Part shown: positions 1-6,265 of the stretch, in pieces
Layout of the letters: the number at the start of each line of letters is the position of its first letter
Numbering within the stretch: the stretch's first letter is position 1
Source of the DNA: Flavobacteriaceae bacterium
GTDB taxonomy: Bacteria; Bacteroidota; Bacteroidia; Flavobacteriales; Flavobacteriaceae
NCBI GenBank assembly: GCA_023301205.1
Contig: JALZVC010000226.1
Location: 1 to 7,370, forward strand
Length of the DNA stretch: 7,370 nt
Direction: 5' to 3'
Position numbers and translations under genes: made by a program
The notes under the pieces: model-generated
The model's database searches: none
Told to the model about the DNA's origin: nothing
The model's input: the letters and a program-made list of their open reading frames with translations, nothing else

Positions 1-585
1 CGTGGTAAGTTTGCGGATATCGTATTTACGATTGAGCCTGCTGATGAAGGTGAAGTAGGGCTTCAGTTTAAATCTGTAATTAAAGGTGGTAACGTTCCTA
101 AAGAATTTATACCTTCTATAGAGAAAGGTTTTAAAATGGCTATGACTAATGGGCCTTTAGCAGGTTTTGAGGTAGATTCTATGAAAGTGACTTTAAAAGA
201 CGGGTCGTATCACGATGTCGATTCAGACCAATTGTCTTTTGAGTTAGCAGCAAAGCTTGGATTTAAAAATTCAGCTAAAGCAGCTAAAGCAGTTATTATG
301 GAGCCAATTATGAGACTTGAGGTGATTACACCAGAGGAGAATATGGGTGATATAGTAGGTGATTTAAATAGAAGACGTGGTATGATGGAAGGTATGGGAG
401 ACCGTGCAGGTGCTAAGACAATTAAAGCTACGGTACCGCTTTCTGAAATGTTTGGATATGTAACTACATTAAGAACATTGTCATCAGGTAGAGCAACATC
501 AACAATGGAATTTTCTCACTATGCAGAGACTCCTTCTAATGTTTCAGAAGAAGTAATCAAAGCGGCAAGAGGAATTAACGAATAA
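1..585 (+). CDS. fusA: Elongation factor G, C-terminal part (5' truncated by window edge)
   Basis: The reading frame is open from base 1, giving 194 residues that cover the end of EF-G: most of domain IV and all of domain V. EF-G is the cytosolic GTPase that moves tRNA and mRNA through the ribosome after peptide-bond formation. Visible family landmarks are [12 protein letters not shown] and GPLAGFEV in domain IV, the GSYHDVDS loop (its His, codon 211-213, corresponds to the domain IV tip His that reaches the decoding centre), and in domain [27 protein letters not shown] and PLSEMFGY. The GTPase domain lies upstream of the window. The internal ATG at 136 is not the start, because EF-G homology continues before it. 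rpsJ begins 11 bases after the stop, so the two are probably co-transcribed. It resembles the housekeeping EF-G rather than a resistance paralogue, though only the C-terminus can be judged. Confidence 0.97.
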   Translation, partial: RGKFADIVFTIEPADEGEVGLQFKSVIKGGNVPKEFIPSIEKGFKMAMTNGPLAGFEVDSMKVTLKDGSYHDVDSDQLSFELAAKLGFKNSAKAAKAVIMEPIMRLEVITPEENMGDIVGDLNRRRGMMEGMGDRAGAKTIKATVPLSEMFGYVTTLRTLSSGRATSTMEFSHYAETPSNVSEEVIKAARGINE

Positions 586-596
586 TATTTTCAGCT

Positions 597-902
597 ATGA
601 GTCAAAAAATCAGAATTAAATTAAAATCATACGATCATAATTTAGTGGATAAATCTGCTGAAAAAATCGTTAAGACTGTAAAGAGTACAGGTGCAGCGGT
701 AACAGGGCCAATCCCATTACCAACACACAAAAAAATATTTACAGTACTACGTTCTCCACACGTAAATAAGAAGAGTAGAGAGCAATTTCAATTATCATCT
801 TACAAGAGGTTATTGGATATCTACAGTTCTTCTTCAAAAACAATTGACGCTCTAATGAAGTTAGAGTTGCCAAGTGGGGTAGAAGTAGAGATTAAGGTAT
901 AA
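597..902 (+). CDS. rpsJ: 30S ribosomal protein S10 (uS10)
   Basis: The product has 101 residues, about the normal S10 length (E. coli about 103). S10 sits in the 30S head. In well-studied bacteria it also acts as NusE, binding NusB and NusG in antitermination and transcription-translation coupling. Recognisable segments are [21 protein letters not shown] at the N-terminus, [28 protein letters not shown] in the middle (the extended loop entering the head) and a C-terminal [11 protein letters not shown] strand. The ATG at 597 gives the standard N-terminus. No Shine-Dalgarno motif precedes it, only TATTTTCAGCT. It follows fusA by 11 bases and is then separated from rplC by 245 bases, so here it reads as the last gene of the str-type unit rather than the first of the S10 unit. 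Confidence 0.98.
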   Translation: MSQKIRIKLKSYDHNLVDKSAEKIVKTVKSTGAAVTGPIPLPTHKKIFTVLRSPHVNKKSREQFQLSSYKRLLDIYSSSSKTIDALMKLELPSGVEVEIKV

Positions 903-909
903 GTATTTG

Positions 910-923
910 CCAGAGCAATCTGG
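910..923 (+). other. Small GCAA-capped hairpin just after rpsJ
   Basis: CCAGA (910-914), GCAA (915-918) and TCTGG (919-923) form a perfect 5-bp stem closed by a GNRA-type tetraloop, 7 bases after the rpsJ stop. The fold is read directly from sequence. A role is unknown: it could protect the 3' end of the upstream mRNA or be part of a larger leader or terminator structure with the stem at 973-997. It has no U-tract of its own, so it is not a terminator by itself. Confidence 0.45.
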
Positions 924-972
924 AAGACATGTCCTGCGCTTGTAAGCAAGGGAAAAACGGAAAAAAATAAAT

Positions 973-1006
973 CGGGATCGAATTATTTTTGGTCCCGTTT
1001 TTATTT
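973..1006 (+). terminator. Probable intrinsic terminator after fusA-rpsJ
   Basis: CGGGATC (973-979) pairs with GGTCCCG (991-997), giving 7 bp with one G-U wobble around an 11-base loop. It is followed at once by TTTTTATTT (998-1006). This is the layout of a Rho-independent terminator, 70 bases after the rpsJ stop in a gap between same-strand genes. An A-rich stretch (961-970) precedes the stem, which is common for such signals. The loop is large and the stem modest, so efficiency may be partial. An alternative pairing (953-960 with 995-1002 and 963-970 with 983-990) would break it up, which raises the possibility of conditional read-through into rplC. Confidence 0.65.
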
Positions 1007-1147
1007 CAAAACGAGATACAATGTCAATTTGAATACTTTGCAAGGTTTTTGCTTACGCGAAAATTTTAAAGAGATACTATTTTCGCGCAAGCGCAATAAA
1101 GATAAAGTCGATAATCGACGAATAATTAATAATTAATAACTATAAAT
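1007..1147 (+). promoter_or_regulatory. Presumed promoter and 5' leader of the rplC-rpsN operon
   Basis: No gene fits here. If the upstream stem terminates transcription, a promoter for rplC onward should lie in this stretch. I found no clean match to the Bacteroidota sigma-A consensus (TTG, 17-23 bases, TAnnTTTG). The nearest are ATACTTTG (1033-1040), which has AT in place of TA, and TATTTTCG (1078-1085), one base off but with the nearest TTG (1049-1051) 26 bases upstream. The stretch also holds a long inverted repeat (1051-1092) and a small stem, GTCGA (1107-1111) with TCGAC (1115-1119). The last 30 bases before rplC are almost pure A/T, typical of an unstructured ribosome landing site in Bacteroidota. 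The promoter position is inference. Confidence 0.35.
1051..1092 (+). promoter_or_regulatory. Long imperfect hairpin in the rplC upstream region
   Basis: Bases 1051-1064 (GCTTACGCGAAAAT) are complementary to 1079-1092 (ATTTTCGCGCAAGC) at 13 of 14 positions. The one mismatch is A1055 against C1088, and the loop is 14 bases (1065-1078). This is the strongest inverted repeat I found in the window. No T-run follows it, so it is not a simple terminator. It lies 55 bases before the rplC start, where an autoregulatory ribosomal-protein leader could sit; in E. coli the S10 operon leader is bound by L4. A competing small stem, CGC (1084-1086) GCAA GCG (1091-1093), uses the right arm. The fold is seen; the function, or its being a regulator's DNA operator or a REP-like palindrome instead, is not decided. 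Confidence 0.45.
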
Positions 1148-1759
1148 ATGTCTGGGTTAATTGGAAGAAAGATAGGGATGACCAGCATCTTTGACGAGAA
1201 TGGTAAAAATTTACCATGTACCGTTATAGAGTGCGGTCCTTGTGTTGTTACCCAAGTCAGAACTGAAGAGGTAGACGGCTATGCTGCGCTTCAACTAGGT
1301 TTCGATGACAAGAAGACTGCTACTAAAGCTGCCGAAGGGCACGCTAAAAAAGCAGGTACTGTCGCAAAACGTAAAGTTGCAGAATTCAAAGGTTTTGATG
1401 AGGAGTACAAATTAGGTGATACAATCACTGTAGAACATTTTGCTGAAGGAGATTTTGTCGATGTGGCAGCAACTTCAAAAGGTAAAGGTTTTCAAGGGGT
1501 TGTAAAACGTCACGGTTTTGCCGGTGTAGGTCAAGCTACTCACGGTCAACATAACCGTTTAAGAGCGCCGGGTTCTATTGGTGCAGCATCATATCCTGCG
1601 AGAGTATTCAAAGGAATGAAGATGGCTGGTCAAATGGGGAACGAAAAGGTGAAAGTTCAAAATTTAAGAGTTTTAAAAGTAGTTGGTGAAAAAAACCTAC
1701 TTGTTGTGAAAGGGTGTGTTCCTGGACATAAAAACGCTTATGTAACTATTCAGAAATAA
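1148..1759 (+). CDS. rplC: 50S ribosomal protein L3 (uL3)
   Basis: The product has 203 residues, close to the bacterial norm of about 205-210. L3 is an early 50S assembly protein whose long central loop reaches toward the peptidyl transferase centre. Key segments are [13 protein letters not shown] at the N-terminus, [15 protein letters not shown] (residues 110-124), [16 protein letters not shown] (130-145), [15 protein letters not shown] (154-168) and [10 protein letters not shown] (184-193). The position matching the PrmB-methylated Gln150 of E. coli L3 is Ser148 here, so that modification cannot occur. The ATG at 1148 gives the standard short N-terminus and is preceded by an A/T-only stretch without Shine-Dalgarno. 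It is the first gene after the 245-base gap, so it is the likely promoter-proximal gene of the operon. Its stop overlaps the rplD start by one base (TAATG). Confidence 0.98.
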   Translation: MSGLIGRKIGMTSIFDENGKNLPCTVIECGPCVVTQVRTEEVDGYAALQLGFDDKKTATKAAEGHAKKAGTVAKRKVAEFKGFDEEYKLGDTITVEHFAEGDFVDVAATSKGKGFQGVVKRHGFAGVGQATHGQHNRLRAPGSIGAASYPARVFKGMKMAGQMGNEKVKVQNLRVLKVVGEKNLLVVKGCVPGHKNAYVTIQK

Positions 1760-2388
1760 TGAAGGTAGCTGTATTAGATAAAAACGGAAAAGCCACTAGT
1801 AGAAAGGTTGAACTTTCTAAAGAGGTTTATGGTATTGAGCCTAACAATCACGCTGTATATCTTGATGTAAAGCAATATTTGGCAAATCAACGTCAAGGAA
1901 CGCATAAAGCAAAGGAGAGAGCTGAGATAGTAGGATCTACTAGAAAGATAAAGAAACAAAAAGGAACAGGTACTGCTCGTGCGGGTAGTATTAAGTCTGG
2001 TGTTTTTAGAGGTGGTGGTAGAATGTTTGGTCCAAGACCAAGAAACTACACTTTTAAATTGAACAAAAACTTAAAGCGTCTTGCGCGTAAATCTGCCTTA
2101 ACAATGAAGGCAAATAGCGAGTCGATTATGGTATTAGAAGACCTTACTTTTGAAGGTCCAAAGACAAAAGATTTTACTGCAGTTTTAAATGGTTTAGGCC
2201 TTGCTGGTAAAAAGTCTTTGTTCGTGTTGGGAGAGTCAAATAATAATGTATATTTGTCTTCGCGAAATTTAAAAGGTGTTGAAGTGGTAAACGCCTCGGA
2301 ATTAAGCACTTATAAAATCATGAATGCAAACAGCGTTGTGTTGTTTGAAGGTTCTTTGGAAGGAATTGAAACTAACTTAAGTAAATAG
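1759..2388 (+). CDS. rplD: 50S ribosomal protein L4 (uL4)
   Basis: The product has 209 residues, near the usual length (E. coli 201). L4 binds 23S rRNA early in assembly, and its extended loop lines the polypeptide exit tunnel next to L22. That loop is visible at about residues 62-95: RKIKKQKGTGTARAG, then RGGGRMFGPRPR. Changes in it give macrolide resistance in other bacteria; I see an ordinary loop and no obvious lesion. The C-terminal half contains the globular-domain patterns SALTMKA, VLEDL and LFVLGE. In E. coli L4 also represses its own operon by binding the leader, which makes the structured gap before rplC interesting, though nothing here proves that. The start overlaps the rplC stop by one base, suggesting translational coupling; rplW follows after 7 bases. 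Confidence 0.98.
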   Translation: MKVAVLDKNGKATSRKVELSKEVYGIEPNNHAVYLDVKQYLANQRQGTHKAKERAEIVGSTRKIKKQKGTGTARAGSIKSGVFRGGGRMFGPRPRNYTFKLNKNLKRLARKSALTMKANSESIMVLEDLTFEGPKTKDFTAVLNGLGLAGKKSLFVLGESNNNVYLSSRNLKGVEVVNASELSTYKIMNANSVVLFEGSLEGIETNLSK

Positions 2389-2395
2389 AAACTAG

Positions 2396-2686
2396 ATGAG
2401 TATCTTAATTAAACCTATAATTACGGAAAAAGCTACACGTTTTGCTGAAGAAAGAAATGTCTTCAGTTTTGTAGTGAACCCAAAGGCGAATAAGGTAGAA
2501 ATCAAGAAAGCGGTGGAAGCCACTTACGGAGTTTCTGTTAATAAAGTTCGCACAATAAATGTCCGCCCTGATAGAAGTACTCGTTATACAAAGACGGGAA
2601 TTCAAACTGGTAAAACAAATGCTATTAAAAAAGCAATTGTACAGGTGGCGGAAGGTGATACAATAGATTTTTACAACAATTTGTAA
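2396..2686 (+). CDS. rplW: 50S ribosomal protein L23 (uL23)
   Basis: The product has 96 residues, typical for bacterial L23. L23 sits at the exit of the polypeptide tunnel and is the docking site for trigger factor and signal recognition particle. The N-terminal LIKPIITEKATRFAEERNVFSF matches the family; Glu11 in PIITEKA corresponds to E. coli Glu18, which contacts trigger factor. NKVEIKKAVEATYGVSVNKVRTINV is the core alpha-beta segment, followed by a basic loop (RYTKTGIQTGKTNAIKKA) and the C-terminal EGDTIDFYNNL. The ATG at 2396 lies 7 bases after rplD and gives the expected short N-terminus. The stop codon lies within a pair of alternative inverted repeats (2671-2699). Confidence 0.97.
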   Translation: MSILIKPIITEKATRFAEERNVFSFVVNPKANKVEIKKAVEATYGVSVNKVRTINVRPDRSTRYTKTGIQTGKTNAIKKAIVQVAEGDTIDFYNNL

Positions 2687-2699
2687 GTTTAGCTTACAA
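2671..2699 (+). other. Two mutually exclusive hairpins at the rplW/rplB junction
   Basis: TTACAA (2671-2676) can pair with TTGTAA (2681-2686) around a CAAT loop. TTGTAAG (2681-2687) can instead pair with CTTACAA (2693-2699) around a 5-base loop. The shared middle arm contains the rplW stop codon. No T-tract follows (AAATTAGAC), so it does not look like a terminator. Stems of 6-7 A/T-rich pairs are weak, and chance or a minor RNA-processing or translational-coupling role are all possible. Confidence 0.3.
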
Positions 2700-2713
2700 T
2701 AAATTAGACAAAA

Positions 2714-3538
2714 ATGTCAGTAAGAAAATTAAAACCTATCACCCCAGGTCAGCGTTTTAGAGTTGTTAACGGTTTTGACGCCATTACAACTGATAAGCCG
2801 GAGAAATCATTATTAGCTCCGAATAAACGATCTGGTGGTAGAAACAGTCAAGGAAAAATGACGATGCGCCATATTGGTGGTGGTCATAAAAAGAAATATC
2901 GTGTTATCGATTTTAAACGCGAAAGAGTAGGAGTTCCTGCTACAGTTGCTACAATCGAGTACGATCCAAACCGTACAGCGTTTATCGCATTGCTTAACTA
3001 CCAAGATGGTGAAAAGCGTTATGTGATAGCTCAAAACGGTCTTCAAGTTGGTCAGAACATTGTTTCTGGCGATAGTGTTGCCCCAGAAATTGGGAATGCT
3101 ATGACTTTAGCTAATATACCATTAGGTACCATAATTTCTTGTTTAGAGTTACGTCCAGGTCAAGGTGCTGTTTTAGCGCGTAGTGCTGGTGCATTTGCTC
3201 AATTAATGGCAAGAGATGGTAAGTATGCGACAGTTAAGTTGCCGTCTGGAGAAACAAGATTAGTTCTTGTTACTTGTATGGCGACAATTGGAGCGGTATC
3301 TAACAGTGATCATCAGTTACTAGTTTCTGGTAAGGCAGGTAGATCGAGATGGTTAGGAAGAAGACCACGTGTGAGACCAGTAGTGATGAACCCAGTAGAT
3401 CACCCAATGGGTGGTGGTGAAGGGAAATCTTCTGGAGGACACCCACGTTCTAGAAACGGTATTCCTGCAAAAGGATTTAGAACCCGTTCTAAGACTAAAC
3501 AGAGTAATAAATATATCATTGAACGTAGAAAGAAGTAA
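2714..3538 (+). CDS. rplB: 50S ribosomal protein L2 (uL2)
   Basis: The product has 274 residues, the normal length (E. coli 273). L2 is one of the largest and most conserved 50S proteins. It is needed for subunit association and lies close to the peptidyl transferase centre and to helix 69 region contacts. Seen in order are [15 protein letters not shown] at the N-terminus, the RNA-binding core [28 protein letters not shown] (about 42-69), [14 protein letters not shown] (81-94), and the C-terminal signature around [14 protein letters not shown] (224-237), where His230 matches the functionally important E. coli His229. The basic tail [22 protein letters not shown] ends it. The A-rich spacer AAATTAGACAAAA precedes the start instead of a Shine-Dalgarno. 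It lies 27 bases after rplW and 3 before rpsS. Confidence 0.98.
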   Translation: MSVRKLKPITPGQRFRVVNGFDAITTDKPEKSLLAPNKRSGGRNSQGKMTMRHIGGGHKKKYRVIDFKRERVGVPATVATIEYDPNRTAFIALLNYQDGEKRYVIAQNGLQVGQNIVSGDSVAPEIGNAMTLANIPLGTIISCLELRPGQGAVLARSAGAFAQLMARDGKYATVKLPSGETRLVLVTCMATIGAVSNSDHQLLVSGKAGRSRWLGRRPRVRPVVMNPVDHPMGGGEGKSSGGHPRSRNGIPAKGFRTRSKTKQSNKYIIERRKK

Positions 3539-3541
3539 GCT

Positions 3542-3820
3542 ATGGCAAGATCGTTAAAAAAAGGACCGTACGTTCATTATAAGTTAGATAAGAAAGTACA
3601 GACAAATGTGGAAGGTAATAAGAAGACTGTGATCAAAACTTGGTCTAGGGCTTCTATGATTACTCCAGATTTCGTAGGACAAACTATTGCAGTACATAAT
3701 GGAAAACAATTTGTTCCTGTTTATGTAACTGAAAATATGGTAGGACACAAACTAGGAGAATTTTCACCTACAAGATCATTCCGTGGTCACGCAGGTGCCA
3801 AAAATAAAGGTAAAAAATAA
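3542..3820 (+). CDS. rpsS: 30S ribosomal protein S19 (uS19)
   Basis: The product has 92 residues, the standard size. S19 lies in the 30S head, pairs with S13 and contacts the A-site tRNA region and the inter-subunit bridge. The family signature is clear: [11 protein letters not shown] at the N-terminus, [52 protein letters not shown] in the middle, and a basic AGAKNKGKK tail. The ATG at 3542 lies 3 bases after rplB. The gene ends with two in-frame stops in a row (TAA TAG, 3818-3823), and rplV begins 6 bases after the first. Confidence 0.98.
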   Translation: MARSLKKGPYVHYKLDKKVQTNVEGNKKTVIKTWSRASMITPDFVGQTIAVHNGKQFVPVYVTENMVGHKLGEFSPTRSFRGHAGAKNKGKK

Positions 3821-3826
3821 TAGGCC

Positions 3827-4234
3827 ATGGGAGTTCGTAAAAGAGAAAGAGCAGAAGCAATCAAGGAAGCAAAGAAGACACAATACTTTGCTAAATTGAA
3901 CAATTGCCCTACGTCACCAAGAAAAATGCGCCTTATGGCAGATTTGATAAGAGGTGAGAAAGTTGAGAAAGCACTAAATATTTTGAAGTTCAGTTCAAAA
4001 GAATCATCGCGTCGTTTAGAAAAATTGTTATTGTCTGCTATGGCAAACTGGCAAGCGAAGAATGAAGATGCTTCTATTGAAGAGGCTGATCTATTTGTAA
4101 AGGAAATTCGTGTAGACGGAGGAACTATGCTAAAGAGATTACGTCCAGCACCTCAAGGTCGTGCACATAGAATAAGAAAACGCTCTAACCACGTAACACT
4201 GGTATTAGCAGCAAACGATAACACACAAAGTTAA
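3827..4234 (+). CDS. rplV: 50S ribosomal protein L22 (uL22), with N-terminal extension
   Basis: The product has 135 residues, longer than E. coli L22 (110). The conserved core starts around residue 25 ([19 protein letters not shown], matching HARSSAQKVRLVADLIRG of E. coli). The start is 17 residues earlier relative to this core: a highly charged [19 protein letters not shown] stretch, likely helical. From memory similar extensions occur in Bacteroidota L22, so this start is probably right; no other ATG lies between it and the core. The beta-hairpin that narrows the exit tunnel is at about residues 100-128 ([27 protein letters not shown]), the site of macrolide-resistance changes elsewhere; it looks ordinary here. 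The hairpin faces the L4 loop in the tunnel. It lies 6 bases after rpsS and 4 before rpsC. Confidence 0.97.
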   Translation: MGVRKRERAEAIKEAKKTQYFAKLNNCPTSPRKMRLMADLIRGEKVEKALNILKFSSKESSRRLEKLLLSAMANWQAKNEDASIEEADLFVKEIRVDGGTMLKRLRPAPQGRAHRIRKRSNHVTLVLAANDNTQS

Positions 4235-4238
4235 TTAA

Positions 4239-4961
4239 ATGGGACAGAAGACAAATCCAATCGGGAATCGCCTTGGAATTATCAGAGGATGGGAATCTAA
4301 CTGGTACGGAGGTAACGACTACGGTGATAAACTTGCCGAAGACGATAAGATTAGAAAATACATTCATGCTCGTTTAAGTAAAGCTAGTGTGTCACGAGTA
4401 ATTATTGAGCGTACGCTTAAACTTGTAACCGTTACTATCACTACAGCTAGACCTGGTATTATTATCGGTAAAGGTGGGCAAGAGGTAGATAAGTTAAAAG
4501 AAGAGCTTAAGAAGATTACTGGTAAAGAAGTACAGATCAATATCCACGAGATTAAGCGACCAGAAATGGATGCATTTCTTGTAGGGTCAAGTATCGCTAG
4601 ACAAATTGAAAACAGAATTTCTTACCGTCGTGCAATAAAGATGGCTATTCAAGCAGCTATCCGTATGAATGCAGAGGGTATTAAAGTTCAGATTTCAGGT
4701 CGTTTGAATGGGGCAGAGATGGCGCGTTCAGAGTCTTACAAAGAAGGTCGTATTCCTTTATCAACATTTAGAGCCGACATTGATTATGCTTTAGTTGAGG
4801 CGCATACTACTTATGGTAGATTGGGTATTAAAGTATGGATCATGAAAGGTGAAGTATATGGAAAAAGAGAACTTTCTCCACTTGTCGGTTTAGACAAGAA
4901 AGGTGGTAAAGGTGGAAATTCCGGGCGAGGTGGAAATAATAAGCCGCGTCGTAGAAAGTAA
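4239..4961 (+). CDS. rpsC: 30S ribosomal protein S3 (uS3)
   Basis: The product has 240 residues, close to the family size (E. coli 233). S3 is part of the 30S mRNA entry tunnel and helps unwind structured mRNA. The N-terminal [23 protein letters not shown] is typical. A type II KH domain spans about 39-105 with the loop [13 protein letters not shown] (74-86). Arg130, Arg131 and Lys134 in the [11 protein letters not shown] segment match the E. coli helicase-related Arg131, Arg132 and Lys135. The C-terminal domain holds [16 protein letters not shown] and [24 protein letters not shown]. The last 22 residues are a Gly/Lys/Arg-rich low-complexity tail ending KPRRRK, probably disordered rRNA-binding sequence. 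It lies 4 bases after rplV and 21 before rplP. Confidence 0.98.
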   Translation: MGQKTNPIGNRLGIIRGWESNWYGGNDYGDKLAEDDKIRKYIHARLSKASVSRVIIERTLKLVTVTITTARPGIIIGKGGQEVDKLKEELKKITGKEVQINIHEIKRPEMDAFLVGSSIARQIENRISYRRAIKMAIQAAIRMNAEGIKVQISGRLNGAEMARSESYKEGRIPLSTFRADIDYALVEAHTTYGRLGIKVWIMKGEVYGKRELSPLVGLDKKGGKGGNSGRGGNNKPRRRK

Positions 4962-4982
4962 TCATTTTAAAGAGAACAGAAC

Positions 4983-5402
4983 ATGTTACAACCTAAAAGG
5001 ACAAAGTTCCGTAAGCAGCAGAAAGGACGTATGAAAGGAAATGCTGGTCGTGGTAATCAGTTATCATACGGTACCTTTGGTATAAAGTCTTTAGACTCAA
5101 ACTTTTTGACAGCACGTCAAATAGAAGCAGCGCGTATTGCCGCTACTCGATTTATGAAAAGAGAAGGTTCTATCTGGATTATGATATTCCCAGATAAACC
5201 AATTACAAAGAAGCCTCTTGAAGTACGTATGGGTAAAGGTAAAGGTGGTGTAGAGTATTGGGCAGCCGTAGTGAAACCAGGAAGAGTACTTTTTGAAATC
5301 TCTGGTGTACCAATGGAAACAGCAAAAGAAGCATTACGCCTTGCAGCACAGAAGCTTCCAGTAAAAACTAAGTTTGTCGTATCGAGAGATTACCAAGCGT
5401 AA
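4983..5402 (+). CDS. rplP: 50S ribosomal protein L16 (uL16)
   Basis: The product has 139 residues, normal for L16 (E. coli 136). L16 joins the 50S late in assembly and helps position the A-site tRNA acceptor end. Visible are [19 protein letters not shown] at the N-terminus, [21 protein letters not shown] (42-62), and [32 protein letters not shown]. Arg82 in this last segment corresponds to E. coli Arg81, the residue hydroxylated by the RoxA/YcfD oxygenase; whether it is modified here cannot be told. A 21-base spacer (TCATTTTAAAGAGAACAGAAC) precedes the start, purine-rich but without a GGAGG core. rpmC follows after 11 bases. Confidence 0.98.
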   Translation: MLQPKRTKFRKQQKGRMKGNAGRGNQLSYGTFGIKSLDSNFLTARQIEAARIAATRFMKREGSIWIMIFPDKPITKKPLEVRMGKGKGGVEYWAAVVKPGRVLFEISGVPMETAKEALRLAAQKLPVKTKFVVSRDYQA

Positions 5403-5413
5403 AAATTTGTAAG

Positions 5414-5605
5414 ATGAAACAAGCACAAATAAACGAGGCGTCTACAGCGGAGTTACAAGAAGGATTAGCTGCTGAAAAGAAGCAATATTCAGATCTGAAA
5501 ATGGCTCATACCATTTCTCCATTAGAGAATCCAGTTCAGTTAAGAACTCATAGAAGGTCTATAGCTAGAATTGCGACAGAATTAACTAAAAGAGACGTAC
5601 AATAG
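5414..5605 (+). CDS. rpmC: 50S ribosomal protein L29 (uL29)
   Basis: The product has 63 residues, exactly the usual small size. L29 is a two-helix hairpin protein next to L23 at the tunnel exit, where nascent-chain factors dock. The pattern fits: a first helix with TAELQEGLAAEKKQYSDLKM, a turn containing SPLENPVQL, then the conserved basic second helix RTHRRSIARIATELTKRD. Its place between rplP and rpsQ is the universal bacterial order and supports the call despite the short length. The start follows the spacer AAATTTGTAAG, without Shine-Dalgarno. It ends in TAG. Confidence 0.96.
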   Translation: MKQAQINEASTAELQEGLAAEKKQYSDLKMAHTISPLENPVQLRTHRRSIARIATELTKRDVQ

Positions 5606-5618
5606 TACCCACTGAAAG

Positions 5619-5882
5619 ATGGAAGAATTAAAAAGAAATTTAAGAAAAGAACGTGTTGGTGTAGTTACTTCTAACAAAATGGAGAAATCTATTGTTGTTG
5701 CTGAAGTAAAGAAAGTTAAGCACCCTATGTACGGAAAGTTCGTTTTAAAAACGAAAAAATACGTAGCGCACGACGAGAAAAACGACTGCAACGAAGGTGA
5801 TACTGTTAAGATCATGGAAACAAGACCTATGAGTAAAACTAAGTGTTGGAGACTAGTAGAAATCATTGAAAGAGCGAAGTAG
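5619..5882 (+). CDS. rpsQ: 30S ribosomal protein S17 (uS17)
   Basis: The product has 87 residues, typical (E. coli 84). S17 is an early-binding 30S protein with an OB-fold that contacts the 5' domain of 16S rRNA. The OB-fold sequence reads [45 protein letters not shown], followed by the family signature [24 protein letters not shown] near the C-terminus. The ATG at 5619 lies 13 bases after rpmC and gives the expected N-terminus ([14 protein letters not shown]). It ends in TAG, and only 2 bases separate it from rplN. This is where the S10-type and spc-type clusters meet, so there is no room for a separate promoter between them outside coding sequence. Confidence 0.98.
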   Translation: MEELKRNLRKERVGVVTSNKMEKSIVVAEVKKVKHPMYGKFVLKTKKYVAHDEKNDCNEGDTVKIMETRPMSKTKCWRLVEIIERAK

Positions 5883-5884
5883 AT

Positions 5885-6253
5885 ATGTTACAACAAGAAT
5901 CAAGACTTAGAGTCGCAGACAACACCGGTGCAAAAGAGGTACTTACCATTCGTGTACTAGGTGGAACAAAGAGAAGATACGCTTCTATAGGTGATAAAAT
6001 TGTAGTTTCTGTAAAAGAAGCTGCGCCTAACGGTAGTGTCAAGAAGGGAACTGTCTCAACGGCGGTTGTTGTACGTGTAAAGAAAGAAGTGAGAAGACCA
6101 GACGGATCTTATATTCGTTTTGACGATAACGCTTGTGTATTATTAGGGCCTCAAGGGGAAATGAGAGGTACACGTGTTTTTGGACCGGTTGCAAGAGAGC
6201 TTCGTGATAGACAGTTTATGAAGATTGTATCATTGGCGCCAGAGGTGCTTTAA
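5885..6253 (+). CDS. rplN: 50S ribosomal protein L14 (uL14)
   Basis: The product has 122 residues (E. coli 123). L14 is on the subunit interface of the 50S, forms a bridge to 16S rRNA and is the docking site of the silencing factor RsfS. The sequence is a clean family member: [27 protein letters not shown] at the N-terminus, [20 protein letters not shown], then [38 protein letters not shown], ending [11 protein letters not shown]. In E. coli this gene opens a separate spc operon; here it begins 2 bases after rpsQ, so it is probably co-transcribed with the upstream genes. Confidence 0.98.
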   Translation: MLQQESRLRVADNTGAKEVLTIRVLGGTKRRYASIGDKIVVSVKEAAPNGSVKKGTVSTAVVVRVKKEVRRPDGSYIRFDDNACVLLGPQGEMRGTRVFGPVARELRDRQFMKIVSLAPEVL

Positions 6254-6265
6254 TACGAAAGTAAA

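Noticed and set aside
136..138. ATG at 136 as the start of a separate short gene
   Set aside because: EF-G homology continues upstream in the same frame to base 1, so it is an internal Met of fusA.
1033..1040. ATACTTTG as the -7 promoter box of rplC
   Set aside because: The TA of TAnnTTTG is reversed, and no TTG lies 17-23 bases upstream. It is kept only as one weak candidate within the leader entry.
861..1043. Minus-strand open frame across the rpsJ end and the gap
   Set aside because: It overlaps rpsJ coding sequence and the terminator stem, its translation is low-complexity (Phe/Arg/Tyr-rich) and resembles no family I know; it is a chance frame.
4894..4958. Gly/Lys repeat at the rpsC end as a repeat element or frameshift
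   Set aside because: The frame is intact to a normal stop and the length fits S3; a basic low-complexity tail is common in this protein.
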